A stretch of DNA of 64,000 nucleotides, from positions 1-64,000 of the forward strand of contig JAFYCS010000072.1 in assembly GCA_017539565.1 (NCBI GenBank), read 5' to 3'. Position numbers and translations under genes: made by a program. Below, piece after piece: positions 35,402-45,232 of the stretch. Numbering within the stretch: position 1 is the stretch's first letter; each line of letters opens with the position of its first letter. Under the pieces are notes generated by a model. That model did no database searches, was not told the origin of the DNA, and saw only the letters and a list, made by a program, of their open reading frames with translations. The stretch comes from Lachnospiraceae bacterium. GTDB lineage: Bacteria; Bacillota; Clostridia; Lachnospirales; Lachnospiraceae.

Positions 35402-38380
35402 TTAATAGATTATATGAACCTTGTGTTCACCGCTCCTGGGGATCATGAACGGTGTTACCTTCAGTTCCGACAGGTCCGCTTCATGTGAGCCCGTGGAATC
35501 TGTGTAGCGTGCTATCATAACTGATTTCTTGACAACAGCACGGCTCTTTAATACATCCAGGCGCATGAGTATCTGGGGCTTGCGGGGCATGCTGCCTATC
35601 TTCCAGCCGCCGCCCTTGCCGTAACCTAAGGGATTTAAGTACTCCTCAAGGCTTTCGTATAAAAGTCCCTGTATCTCAAAGCTGTCATCAAGACTGACTA
35701 CATCCACCCATACGTTAACGGAAATGTCCACGTATATGGGTTCTAAAAGCTTAAGCTTATCGGGCTTAAGTGTCAGCTCGCAGTGATTTAACAATTCCTC
35801 TTTAAGCCCGCCCACTATGCGGTGGAAGGCAAATGAACCTTCCTCGAAATCCCTCATCAGGAGTATAAAGTTTATAAGCCCCGGATCCTCTGTGCCGTCC
35901 GGACCAATCCCCACGATACCGGCCACCTGATCTATGGCATCGGAATACGAAAGGATCGACCGTTTATAATCATCCATTGATACCAGGCGGTTTCTGGATG
36001 AAAGTATACCTGCTCCGCGCTCCAATGCATTCTCTATGGTCTCTATATTGCTGCCGCCGTATGCCTTTACGGGATTGGCGATACTGCCGATGTAATTCAG
36101 ATTCCCGGAAGGTTCGGTGATGGTATAGGCATCCACGTTACCTGCACGGCCGTTACAGCATCTTAAGGTGAACCTGACCGCTACGTCATCCAGAACCCTG
36201 GGGATGGCCGTATGTATTCCGTCACCGAATATCAGTACATTGTTAAGGCGGTCCAGCTGATAAACTCTGGGATCTTCTGCTGTCTCAAAACGCTCGGTCT
36301 CCTTCCATTTAACAAAGAAGCTCACCACCTGTCCCTGGGGATCCGTCTCTATCTGTACATTTTCCGGATCCTCTGCTGCCATAGCCAGCATCGTATCCCT
36401 GGAAAACCTGCCCATCTCATTTACCCATACCGCAGCATCCAGCACATTATCACTGCCCAGCGCAAAGCGCATATCGGGTACCGCTTCATCGATAAATATA
36501 GGCACTTCCTGAGCTGTTTCTATATTTGATACGAAGACTGCATTAAGCGCTATCTCACTTATCCTTGGAAGTGCTCCGCGGTCCTCATTTACTTCTTCCT
36601 TACGTGTACGCAGCACGCGGATATAATAATTCCTGTTACCTTCAAGCACGGTCTCCTTCATATCGGAGGGAGGCATGAACATTACCACACCGGAACGTGA
36701 AAAATCCCTGGTATGATCCAGTACTTTAAGCTGGCGCCAACCGTCGTAACCGTAGTATTCAAAGCGTGTCTTTAAGGCCGCAAATCTTCTGGCATCCTCA
36801 AGCTTGAACATTATTGATGCGGGCCCGTTATCTATGGGACGTGAGAGCCCTATGTAAAGGGCGTCCTCATCATATTCGCTCTTTTCCATGCATACATAGC
36901 CCTTCTCATCTTTAAGTGATGAGCTGATGTCACGCACCTGCGTGCCGTACCAGAGCTTTGCACTGTATGCATCCACAAATCTGTCTTCATAGCTGTAGGC
37001 TATGGTCAGATTCCTTATTATGGGATAATGATGTACAGTAGGCCTTACATAGCAGTTATCACATTTAAGCAGCGAAAACCTGAATGCCCTTCCGGAATAT
37101 GAACCCGATGCACTGCCTTCCCAGTCATCCGGACATAAGAAGCTCAGTATTATGTGTTTCGAACGTTCCTCCGCAAAGAGTCCGCGCTCATCTATATCGA
37201 GTGGCAGGCGTCTGTAGCCCGTGCCGCTGTAATACTCTATAGCTATCTCCTGCGCGTAGCAATCGGCAAATACTTCCTTTCTCACCTGATTTGTACGCCT
37301 TTTGATTATCTTAAGCTCAACCTGTTCTTCCAGAGGATTTAAACTTATCCTGTGCTGGTCCATCAAAAGGTCGAACTCGACCGTGATACGCGCACCCGCT
37401 TTTGAAAAATAACGGTCGTGTCCCACATAGCATTCCGAATAAAGCGAGAGCGTATCGCTGAAAGGCATAAAGCGGTCAACGGGATAATCATTGGCACCGG
37501 AGTTTACTGCCTCGGCAGGAACCGCTGCTCCCCTTGATGAAAAGCTTATCCGCTTAACCTTATAAGGCGCTGCAGGGGAAGTTTCGGACTTGAGCATCAA
37601 TGTATCGAAATGCTCATCACCGCTTTTTCTCAGGACAAACATATCCCTGCCTTCACGTCTTACATCAGTTATGGTCTTAAGCTCTTTATCCTCTGTGGGA
37701 TAACAGAAATTTATCCTGCCTGCTTCTATCTCATTTATAAGTTTTTCGTTATCTTCGATCCTGACCTGTAAGTCTTCGTCAACGGTATCGAATACGTACG
37801 GGTGGTAAAAGCTTACCGCATACTGCTCCACACCGTCATTGATACAAAACAGTGAGAACGGCTCGTATTCTTCAATATCCGTCTCCAGATCCTCATCATC
37901 CACCAGTGACGGACATCTGAAGCTTCCGTAAATATGTTTGATGCTGCCCTGTTCAGCATCCGTCATGAACACGTTATTAATGTGGCTTCCTGTCACGTAA
38001 AGGCTGTGATCTGTTTCAAAAACGTAGGGCTCTTCCCCGTCCGTAAGCAGCTTGGTCCCCTTGGGTACCGGAGCTCCTGCCACGCTGTCACTCAGCATAT
38101 CCATGACCACAATGGAACTTGCAGGCTTCGCGGGAAGCAATGATATATCCAGCATGTTGACAAACTCGGTATGATAACGGTCCAGTACCTCATTTATCCT
38201 GCCTATATTTTCTTCCGCACTCCTGGCATAAAGCTTGGCAATGGCAGTACCCACATCGGACATGTCATCGCTCATCTGCCAGCCGGTCTCGTACTGATAA
38301 GACAGATCGGCTATCCTGGCTTCTATATCGCTTGCGGTCCTGGTATCAATTTCCAGTTTCTTCAACGATCTCCGGCTCAT
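35402..38380 (-). CDS. large baseplate assembly J-type wedge protein
   Basis: 992 residues, the large partner wedge (Afp12/TIGR02243-like). Signs are the N-terminal helical domain (DMSDVGTAIAKLYARSAEEN), a long central beta-rich part, and the C-terminal J-type core with LVSMDDYKRSILSYSDAIDQ and a late LEEYLNPLGYGKGGGWKIG loop. The stated ATG overlaps the gp25 gene by 35 bases and has only a weak ribosome site; a TTG 15 bases downstream (GGAG 4 bases upstream) may be the true start. Confidence 0.88.
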   Translation of the reverse strand: MSRRSLKKLEIDTRTASDIEARIADLSYQYETGWQMSDDMSDVGTAIAKLYARSAEENIGRINEVLDRYHTEFVNMLDISLLPAKPASSIVVMDMLSDSVAGAPVPKGTKLLTDGEEPYVFETDHSLYVTGSHINNVFMTDAEQGSIKHIYGSFRCPSLVDDEDLETDIEEYEPFSLFCINDGVEQYAVSFYHPYVFDTVDEDLQVRIEDNEKLINEIEAGRINFCYPTEDKELKTITDVRREGRDMFVLRKSGDEHFDTLMLKSETSPAAPYKVKRISFSSRGAAVPAEAVNSGANDYPVDRFMPFSDTLSLYSECYVGHDRYFSKAGARITVEFDLLMDQHRISLNPLEEQVELKIIKRRTNQVRKEVFADCYAQEIAIEYYSGTGYRRLPLDIDERGLFAEERSKHIILSFLCPDDWEGSASGSYSGRAFRFSLLKCDNCYVRPTVHHYPIIRNLTIAYSYEDRFVDAYSAKLWYGTQVRDISSSLKDEKGYVCMEKSEYDEDALYIGLSRPIDNGPASIMFKLEDARRFAALKTRFEYYGYDGWRQLKVLDHTRDFSRSGVVMFMPPSDMKETVLEGNRNYYIRVLRTRKEEVNEDRGALPRISEIALNAVFVSNIETAQEVPIFIDEAVPDMRFALGSDNVLDAAVWVNEMGRFSRDTMLAMAAEDPENVQIETDPQGQVVSFFVKWKETERFETAEDPRVYQLDRLNNVLIFGDGIHTAIPRVLDDVAVRFTLRCCNGRAGNVDAYTITEPSGNLNYIGSIANPVKAYGGSNIETIENALERGAGILSSRNRLVSMDDYKRSILSYSDAIDQVAGIVGIGPDGTEDPGLINFILLMRDFEEGSFAFHRIVGGLKEELLNHCELTLKPDKLKLLEPIYVDISVNVWVDVVSLDDSFEIQGLLYESLEEYLNPLGYGKGGGWKIGSMPRKPQILMRLDVLKSRAVVKKSVMIARYTDSTGSHEADLSELKVTPFMIPRSGEHKVHIIY

Positions 38381-38810
38381 AAATCTCGGGCTCTCCTTCG
38401 GATTTTTCGTCTGGTGTAATATTCATGTAAAAAGGAAAAACAAAGTTCTCCCTGTTGTTGGTGCTTATCACGGTATAGTCTATGTTAAAGAGGAGCACAC
38501 CTCTCTGTGATCCGCTCTCAAGGCTGACCTGCACATTGGAGACTCTGGGCTCCTGCGCCGTTATCTGTTCCTTGATGGTACGTTTCATCATCCCAAGCGT
38601 TCCGGCATTCTGGTCCATAAAGGTATAACTCATGATATTGGAACCGAAGCCGGGACGAAGAGGTCTTTCGCTCCGCTGCGTCATCAGTATAAGATATATT
38701 GACTGCCTGACGCTCTCTTCCTCACTCACGGTCACAAACTTTCCCGTAGCCGGGTTTATCTGGGGCGGAAATTTTATCCCTTTGCCCAAAAAATCTTTGT
38801 TATCCGGCAT
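38346..38810 (-). CDS. gp25-like baseplate protein
   Basis: 154 residues. It is a GPW/gp25 (Afp9, T4 gp25) homolog, with SVRQSIYLILMTQRSERPLR, RPGFGSNI and the conserved EPR motif in AQEPRVSNV, then an IDYTV strand. gp25 is the lysozyme-like wedge piece that nucleates the sheath. A clean GGAGG lies 6 bases before the ATG. It is between the gpV-like gene and the J wedges, the normal CIS order. Confidence 0.92.
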   Translation of the reverse strand: MPDNKDFLGKGIKFPPQINPATGKFVTVSEEESVRQSIYLILMTQRSERPLRPGFGSNIMSYTFMDQNAGTLGMMKRTIKEQITAQEPRVSNVQVSLESGSQRGVLLFNIDYTVISTNNRENFVFPFYMNITPDEKSEGEPEIYEPEIVEETGN

Positions 38811-38820
38811 ATCCTGCCTC

Positions 38821-39654
38821 CTATCCTATCTTTATGGGTGTACCCTGTAACTGCGCCACACCGTTGGCATTGAGTTTCAGCATGCCCTGGCTTTCAGCGG
38901 TTACGGATGATCCCTTAATAGCCATCTTCTGTGTCGCGCTCATTTCGATCTTTCCCGAAGAATCGATCACAAAGTCTGCACAGCTTATGCTTATCTTTCC
39001 GCTGTCGGAGGATCCGTTTAAAGTTACGGTTATGTTATCACCCGCCTTGATGGTTATCTTCTTGGCCGCCTTGATAAGTATCTCACCGTTCTCCGTCTTC
39101 ATCTGGATCTGGGCGTTCTTATCCTTATCCTGTATCTCTATCAGCTTCTTATCGTTGTCCATGGTCACTGAATGGGCTTTATCCGGCGTGTAGATATATA
39201 TCTTATCCTTGCTGCCGTCGCCGTCACCGCCTTTATCATCGGGCACATCCTCAAACTCTATGGAGGAGCCGTGGCGTGTGACTATACGCTTATGCTGGTT
39301 CTTCTCGTGAACGGATTTCTTAAGGAACTGGTCGGCTGATTTCTGTATGCAGCCTATGACATAAGGCCTGTCGATCAGTCCCTCTTCGAAAACAATAAGC
39401 ACCTGATCCCCGATCTCGGGCAGGAAGTAATGTCCCCATTCGGAACCTCCTGAAAGCATTGCTACTCTGGCCCACTGCAGCACGTTTGCCTCGTCATCCC
39501 TGGTATGAAGCTTAACGCATACCCTGCCGGGATACTTATCCGAATAGTTCTTTACCACTTCGCCGACTACCACGCCGAATATCCTGGAATCCCCGGTATC
39601 CGTTTTGGTAATGGCCTTTTCACTGACTTCCTCAAATATATCAAATATCGCCAT
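38821..39654 (-). CDS. gpV-like spike protein (OB fold and beta-helix half of VgrG)
   Basis: 277 residues. The N-terminal part is the gp5/gpV OB fold: FGVVVGEVVKNYSDKYPGRV, WARVAMLSGGSEWGHYFLPE and GDQVLIVFEEG. After an Asp/Gly-rich loop, the C-terminal ~110 residues are short repeated strands (IQMKTENGEILIKAAKKI and similar) that would form a triple-stranded beta-helix needle. In Afp and T6SS the same parts are one VgrG/Afp8 chain; here the front half is the separate upstream gene. It should form the central puncturing spike capped by the PAAR-like protein. Confidence 0.88.
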   Translation of the reverse strand: MAIFDIFEEVSEKAITKTDTGDSRIFGVVVGEVVKNYSDKYPGRVCVKLHTRDDEANVLQWARVAMLSGGSEWGHYFLPEIGDQVLIVFEEGLIDRPYVIGCIQKSADQFLKKSVHEKNQHKRIVTRHGSSIEFEDVPDDKGGDGDGSKDKIYIYTPDKAHSVTMDNDKKLIEIQDKDKNAQIQMKTENGEILIKAAKKITIKAGDNITVTLNGSSDSGKISISCADFVIDSSGKIEMSATQKMAIKGSSVTAESQGMLKLNANGVAQLQGTPIKIG

Positions 39655-39668
39655 AAAGAAGCATTCTC

Positions 39669-40820
39669 CTAACTGAGTTTATTCGTCTTACCGATTATGC
39701 GTGTGGAATATCTGCCGCGGGCATCAAGGGTATGCCTTACGGTCTGAACATAAAAGGTATTCGATACCGCTTCCCCCACGTCCTGTATCTTTATATATCT
39801 CCCCGGAAGTATTTCCGGAATCCCCACCATATCAAGATCCAGTGTACCGTATCTGTGAGTCATCTCTTCGTAGAGATACTGTGCCCTGTTGGCGGCATCG
39901 TCGGAATTGGATACCGAAGGGTCAACGTACACGAACTTGCTTCCGCTTATAAGCGCCTTAGCCTTATTACCCTTCGAAAACTTGAAGGAGTTTTTGAGGG
40001 ATTCCTTTACTACCTTGGCCTTGCCTACATCAAGCCCTCTTACTTCCACCTTCTCTACCAGTCCGGTCATATCATATTCTACAGATAATCTCCTTATCTT
40101 GGCACCCGATGATATCTCTATCTGGGTCGTCTGATCACTCTTGGCCCTGCGGAAATATACTACACCGCCCAGCACAAAGAAGTCGAAATTAAACTTCTTG
40201 GCTGCTTTTACTATGAACTCGTAGTCACTTTCCCCTACCATCTCTATAGTACGGTCCGTCTCATCCTCCTTTGCCCCGGCTGACGGTGTAGACTGCTTAT
40301 CCGGTGTATTGTCTATCTTGAAGCCGTCGATCATGCCGCTGTTCTTAAAGCCCTGGTATATCTGCTGGTCAAATATCTCTTTAACCGCATCAGAATAAGA
40401 TGTCGCCTTAAGGCGCTTATTATATCGGTTGGCCATCATTACTGCTTTTAAGTCCATGCAGGTGATCTCCACATGTCCCACATCACCCTCTTCTACCAGA
40501 AAATTGACCCTGACTATTATCCCGGTGAATACTTCCGTATAGGCAGCCTCATACCCCAGATAGATCTTTACCTGTGATCCCAGTGTCACAAATTTCTTAA
40601 TGGTACCGAAATTAAAAGTGGCCTCCTCATAATCGTAAACATTGTAAATATTAAATACCGCCTGGGATGCCTCATATCCCGCAGTGAGTTCTATATTTAC
40701 TTCCGATATACCTATCCTCGTACTGCCGCCGGCACTTGTGATGCTCTTACCGTTGACTTCGATCTCCACCATGGGGTAACGGAAAGCACCGTATTTTTCT
40801 TTGAGAGATCTGTATGTCAT
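39669..40820 (-). CDS. VgrG/Pvc8-type hub protein (late control D-like)
   Basis: 383 residues. It has the fold of phage late control D/gp27-like hub proteins: ISEVNIELTAGYEASQAVFN, TGIIVRVNFLVEEGDVGHVE, and VRHTLDARGRYSTRII at the end. It makes the trimeric hub that joins the spike to the tube. Its ATG overlaps the preceding adaptor's stop by one base (TGATG). Together with the gpV-like gene it equals one VgrG chain. Confidence 0.88.
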   Translation of the reverse strand: MTYRSLKEKYGAFRYPMVEIEVNGKSITSAGGSTRIGISEVNIELTAGYEASQAVFNIYNVYDYEEATFNFGTIKKFVTLGSQVKIYLGYEAAYTEVFTGIIVRVNFLVEEGDVGHVEITCMDLKAVMMANRYNKRLKATSYSDAVKEIFDQQIYQGFKNSGMIDGFKIDNTPDKQSTPSAGAKEDETDRTIEMVGESDYEFIVKAAKKFNFDFFVLGGVVYFRRAKSDQTTQIEISSGAKIRRLSVEYDMTGLVEKVEVRGLDVGKAKVVKESLKNSFKFSKGNKAKALISGSKFVYVDPSVSNSDDAANRAQYLYEEMTHRYGTLDLDMVGIPEILPGRYIKIQDVGEAVSNTFYVQTVRHTLDARGRYSTRIIGKTNKLS

Positions 40821-41686
40821 CAGTCAGCCCCCCAGTCCATCATGCGGATCATAGTCTCCGCAATAGGATTTCCTTTGATATATGCTTCATAATATGCGTC
40901 ATACCAGTATCCGTTAGTGTAATCCTGTACTTTCTTCATTATCGTCTCAACAAGATAGATGGTAAGTGTAACCTTTGCCCTTACGGGATTCCCCAGCATG
41001 TCAAACATGGTGTAGGTTGTATTACAGCTTCTTAAGGTACCTTCGTATTTAAGGTCCCCCCATTCAAAACACACGTCCCTGCATAAAGGATTACGCATAA
41101 GTGCCACGAAAGCTTCGACAATCTGCTGGACCGATACTTTGCCGGTGCCGGTAAGTGCTCCCAGCGCCTTGCTCCCGACTGCGGATGCGATATCATTTGC
41201 CTTACTGGCAATACTGAGGTTAAGCACATCCGACTTGAAGGAAGCCATGTTGGATACCTGGTCAAAGATCAGATCCACACTCATATCCACATGCAGGTCC
41301 ATTGATCCGTTACTGATACCGGGCATACCGTCCTGCTTGTAATTCATCTTTGAAACATCATCATCGCCTGCATGAGACTGAAGACGGATAGATGTGGGAT
41401 TAAACTGCACTACTATGGATTTGTCATAATCACTGTTCGAAGATATCCCCATCGCTCCCGTTACAGCATTCATGATGGCACCGCCGATATCGGGGGTAAA
41501 AGCATTGAGAGACGAAACTGCCCCCAGTCCCCCCGGAGCATTGGGACTGCTCTTTAATTCCTCTGTTTCTTTTTTGTCCTGGTCCGCCTCCGCCAGGTAT
41601 CTCCTGTCCCTGAAGCGTATGACAGCCTTCTGGACCGTGCCTGTAGCGGTACTGACCGCATTTGATACTAAACTGGGAACTGCCAT
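40820..41686 (-). CDS. CIS-tube/LysM-type adaptor protein, copy A
   Basis: 288 residues. The core holds VVQFNPTSIRLQS, the QFNP strand typical of the CIS_tube (Afp7/gp53-like) family, plus VSVDLIFDQVSN and ICFEWG-like strands (CFEWGDLKYEG) and a LRSCNTTYTMFDMLGNPVRA loop. These proteins cap the hub where tube polymerisation begins. The first ~90 residues are a Gly/Ala/Ser-rich extension. GGAGG lies 6 bases before the ATG. A paralog lies directly upstream. Confidence 0.82.
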   Translation of the reverse strand: MAVPSLVSNAVSTATGTVQKAVIRFRDRRYLAEADQDKKETEELKSSPNAPGGLGAVSSLNAFTPDIGGAIMNAVTGAMGISSNSDYDKSIVVQFNPTSIRLQSHAGDDDVSKMNYKQDGMPGISNGSMDLHVDMSVDLIFDQVSNMASFKSDVLNLSIASKANDIASAVGSKALGALTGTGKVSVQQIVEAFVALMRNPLCRDVCFEWGDLKYEGTLRSCNTTYTMFDMLGNPVRAKVTLTIYLVETIMKKVQDYTNGYWYDAYYEAYIKGNPIAETMIRMMDWGAD

Positions 41687-41704
41687 AAATAGCCTCCGGT
41701 ATTA

Positions 41705-42580
41705 TCAGGTAAATACTTCATCCAGCACTTCGTTCCAGTATTCCATATCTGACTTAAACGTTGCGTTTCCGTTGGTCTGCTGGATCTGGATGCTCGCAAC
41801 AGCCTTTATGGGATTACCGATCTTGTTAAACATTGTAAAGCGTGCATCCACACTTAAGAGCTCACCGTGGAAGAACATATTTCCCCATACAAATATTATC
41901 TGTCTGGTACGCTTGAGCATCAGAAGGGATATCAGCCCCTCTACCTGGGTACGTACGGATGCTCCGCCCAGAGAGTTCAATACCATATCCTCCGCCATAT
42001 CGACCGTATTGCTTATGTTCACCGCACCCATGGGATCATCCATGGCCGCTGATCCGAAAGCATCCATATTATTGATCTGCTCAAATATCAGCTCGACGGT
42101 AAGATATGTAGATGTCTTTTTATCATGCGAAACCAGGGAGTTGGGTGATTCATTTCCCATTGCGGTATACTTTTCTATGGTACCGCCCATGGTCTGCATG
42201 GAAAGTGTGGTCGGATTATACTGTACGGGTACCGGAATAAAGCCGATGGCGAGCATTTCCATAGCCAGCTCTGCTTCGGAAAGTGCTATCTCCACACCCT
42301 CTTCTACTATCTCCTCCTCGGTTACTTCAGCCCCCGCGCGCTGTGCGGCCTTCTTGCCCTTTTTCTTCCGGGTCTTTATCAGGCCCTTAAGCGCAGCTAC
42401 ATCCTGATTGGTAGTGGCTCCGGTAGTATCATTGTTTTCGCCCAGCATCCTGACATAAAGCGTTGCCTTGGCTTTGGCCATCTCCAGCCCCTTAGCCGCA
42501 ACACCTATGGCAGTGGCCGCTGCAAAATCCGCTGCTGCCGAGCCCAGATCTACATTGTTTTCCTTAACCTCACCGGCCAT
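41705..42580 (-). CDS. CIS-tube/LysM-type adaptor protein, copy B
   Basis: 291 residues, a paralog of the next gene downstream: PVPVQYNPTTLSMQTMGG, LTVELIFEQINNMDAF, IIFVWGNMFFHGELLSVDAR and TMFNKIGNPIKAVASI line up with the same segments there. A Lys/Arg-rich patch (RKKKGKKAAQRAG) sits in the N-terminal region. Two adaptors in a row suggest two stacked ring layers between hub and tube. Three bases separate it from the 880-residue gene's stop. Confidence 0.82.
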   Translation of the reverse strand: MAGEVKENNVDLGSAAADFAAATAIGVAAKGLEMAKAKATLYVRMLGENNDTTGATTNQDVAALKGLIKTRKKKGKKAAQRAGAEVTEEEIVEEGVEIALSEAELAMEMLAIGFIPVPVQYNPTTLSMQTMGGTIEKYTAMGNESPNSLVSHDKKTSTYLTVELIFEQINNMDAFGSAAMDDPMGAVNISNTVDMAEDMVLNSLGGASVRTQVEGLISLLMLKRTRQIIFVWGNMFFHGELLSVDARFTMFNKIGNPIKAVASIQIQQTNGNATFKSDMEYWNEVLDEVFT

Positions 42581-42583
42581 CTG

Positions 42584-45226
42584 TTACAAACCTCTTCTGC
42601 GTTGTTCGTTCTTTAACTGTCTTTCTATCCTGCCGTAAACTTTTTCGGTGATAACATCCAGCTGATCCCTTACACTCGTGTTTACGACTTTAAGTATCTC
42701 TTCACTGTTCTGCTCTATGGTCTGACTGTGAACGTTGTTTACCACAGTCTTTTCTTCTCTTATCAGGTTCTGAGTATGTTCGTTGATGCTGCGCTGTGTC
42801 TGTTCCATACGTTGCATTTCCTGACGTATGTTCTCTATTGTTTCTTCGTCCACAGTGTTTTCTACGCTCTTATGTACGAAGGAAAGCTTCTCATCTTCGT
42901 AGGTATGTACAGGCTCGGCACTCTCTATCTGGCGTCTTGCCCAGCGGTTCACCACGTTCTCCAAAAGCCGGCTGACGGTCTCATTCTGATGCCTTGTTAT
43001 CACATCACGGCCCTCTCTGACTTCACGCTGAGTGGAGACTGAGGCAAACTCACGCTCATTAATGCTCTCTTCCCGGAGCAGATGTTCAAGTACTTCCGAG
43101 GATGCTTCACTCTCCGAAGCCGCTTCTTTAAGAGCCTTTGTACGTTCACGTATGCTGCCTGCGATATTTTCTATCGTAACCGTGCCCGGTGTATACTCTT
43201 CGCTGATATTATATACCGGATAGATATTCTGCAGTTCCAGTGTTTCATATAGTCTCTGCCTTTCCGGTTCTATATCCAACCTGCCCGTTTCCGGATATCC
43301 CGAAAAGGCGGCACGCGTATCTGAAGACGCCGGATACAATGGTGCTCCGGTCTGAGTACTTTCCCCGCTGCCGGGTATTACAGTTACTTCGCTGCCTGTA
43401 TGATCCCCGGTCTTTGGGCTGTCAGCAGTAACACTGTATATATCATGCAGCAGCACGCCTATATCATCCCTGGATATCAGTTCCGACTTATAGAAGCGTT
43501 CCGGTGCCTTTAAGTATTCACGTATGAGCTGGTGTGCTCTCTGCTGAAGAGGATGTAATAGTTTCTCACTCTCACGTCTTATGGTCTCCAGACGTTCCTG
43601 CTCACGCATCTCTGACTGCGTATACTGCTCTATCACACGCTCGGGATGCTCAAGCGCCATGGCTGCCGCCTGCATCGTACGTTGTGCCGGAGTCAGTTCC
43701 GAACTCTCCGGAGCATTGGCTTCCAATATGTTTTTAAGGTTCTGCATATAACGTCTGTTACGCGCTATATTCTGTTGATAGGTCTGATACAGGCTCTCAT
43801 TGACCGTACTGGTGCTCTGTGAACTGCCTTCCTCTATATTGGTATCACCCTCGTTGGTGATATGTGTAAGCTCTGCATGGGTTATCTCTCCGGCGATTTC
43901 TGCCCCCTGTATCTGCTGATGCATGCGTGCATCGATATTTATCTGCTGCGCATTTATCTGTGTCGTACTGCTTACTGAGCTGTCTCCCTCTCTGATACGC
44001 TGATCGTTATACAGCCGCTCTTCCCTGCTGCCCTCATTATTTATGATCACGGTATCGCCATCGGCATGACTGCCTTCCTGCTTAAAGAGCATCTCAGCGC
44101 TTTCGTTATAATAGCTTTCGCTGCTCCTTATATCAAAGCTGCTTCGCGCTTCGGAAATGCTAATGCTCCTGTCGATGTCCTGCCTTATATCCAGCAGCTG
44201 CTTTACGTTTTCGATCTCCGCGGTATAATTCTCAACTTCATTTATGTTCTTTACATATTCCTCATGCAGATACTGGAGATAAGCCGTATTCTGCTCAAGG
44301 CGGTAGAGTACGTTATCGGAAGAACCGTAATAGCTGTCTTCTGTTGATATCCAGTTGCGTACATTATGATCCGTACGCTCGTAACTCAGCTCATATATAT
44401 TATCGATCAGGTTTAAAAGCACGGCAGAATTGATGCGTTCATTCAGCTGCTCTATGCTCATGTTATCTACGCTGGTCTCGTCGCCTTCATAGATATTATC
44501 ATGCTTATAAATCAGCGGCTGTGTCTCGAAACGTACGCTCTCCCTTAAGCGGTTTAGCAGAACCTCCTTTGCAAAACGCCCCTGCTCGCTTATCTTAAAC
44601 TCGGCATTGGTTATGCTCTTATCGCCCTCTGTGTTCTCGTAATAATTACGCATTATCTGATAAATGGCAGCCGTCTTTAAGCGGCGGTTCACCACTTCGT
44701 GAAGATGCAGGATACTGTTGTTGATCACCTCGTTTTCACTCTTAAACTCAAGGCGCACGTCTCCCGCATACTCACTTATCATCTCACGCAGCTCTTCTAT
44801 ATTCTCCCAGTACAGTTTTGTCACATCATTGAGCTGCTTTGTCTGCTTTGTCAGCCTGTAAACTTCGCTCATGAACCTGCGGTCATCTTTTATACCCAGC
44901 TTGCGGAGCACATTGCTTATATATACACTGTCCTGATAAGAGAGCTTTGCATCGGCACTTATCAGTATCCTGTTGATCAGATTATTGATCACATTTACCT
45001 TAAGGACCTGGGTATTTTCAACGTTAGCGTTGTTGACCATACTGGTCATGCCTCCGCCCATCAGGTAAACCTCCGGCGGCTGTGTGGTCAGATGCAGCAG
45101 ATCCGCTTCATTCAGCTCGCTCCCCATATAGGAATAATTTCCCCTTATGCGCTCGGTAAAATCATCTCTTGAAGAGAGGAGATCATTTCTCAAATTAAGT
45201 TTTACAGGTTCTCGTAACTTAAGCAT
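42584..45226 (-). CDS. 880-residue helical protein, candidate tape measure
   Basis: 880 residues, predicted mostly alpha-helical with long polar, Glu/Gln/Arg/Asn-rich stretches and no membrane helix except a Gly/Met patch (YLMGGGMTSM) near the N-terminus. A Ser/Gly/Thr/Pro-rich break occurs near 600-650. No family is recognised by motif. It lies between the second tube gene and the hub adaptors, and no other gene of this cluster looks like a tape measure, so I assign that role by position, length and composition only. Weak ribosome site; it follows the previous stop by six bases, implying coupling. Confidence 0.5.
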   Translation of the reverse strand: MLKLREPVKLNLRNDLLSSRDDFTERIRGNYSYMGSELNEADLLHLTTQPPEVYLMGGGMTSMVNNANVENTQVLKVNVINNLINRILISADAKLSYQDSVYISNVLRKLGIKDDRRFMSEVYRLTKQTKQLNDVTKLYWENIEELREMISEYAGDVRLEFKSENEVINNSILHLHEVVNRRLKTAAIYQIMRNYYENTEGDKSITNAEFKISEQGRFAKEVLLNRLRESVRFETQPLIYKHDNIYEGDETSVDNMSIEQLNERINSAVLLNLIDNIYELSYERTDHNVRNWISTEDSYYGSSDNVLYRLEQNTAYLQYLHEEYVKNINEVENYTAEIENVKQLLDIRQDIDRSISISEARSSFDIRSSESYYNESAEMLFKQEGSHADGDTVIINNEGSREERLYNDQRIREGDSSVSSTTQINAQQINIDARMHQQIQGAEIAGEITHAELTHITNEGDTNIEEGSSQSTSTVNESLYQTYQQNIARNRRYMQNLKNILEANAPESSELTPAQRTMQAAAMALEHPERVIEQYTQSEMREQERLETIRRESEKLLHPLQQRAHQLIREYLKAPERFYKSELISRDDIGVLLHDIYSVTADSPKTGDHTGSEVTVIPGSGESTQTGAPLYPASSDTRAAFSGYPETGRLDIEPERQRLYETLELQNIYPVYNISEEYTPGTVTIENIAGSIRERTKALKEAASESEASSEVLEHLLREESINEREFASVSTQREVREGRDVITRHQNETVSRLLENVVNRWARRQIESAEPVHTYEDEKLSFVHKSVENTVDEETIENIRQEMQRMEQTQRSINEHTQNLIREEKTVVNNVHSQTIEQNSEEILKVVNTSVRDQLDVITEKVYGRIERQLKNEQRRRGL

Positions 45227-45232
45227 ATCTCA

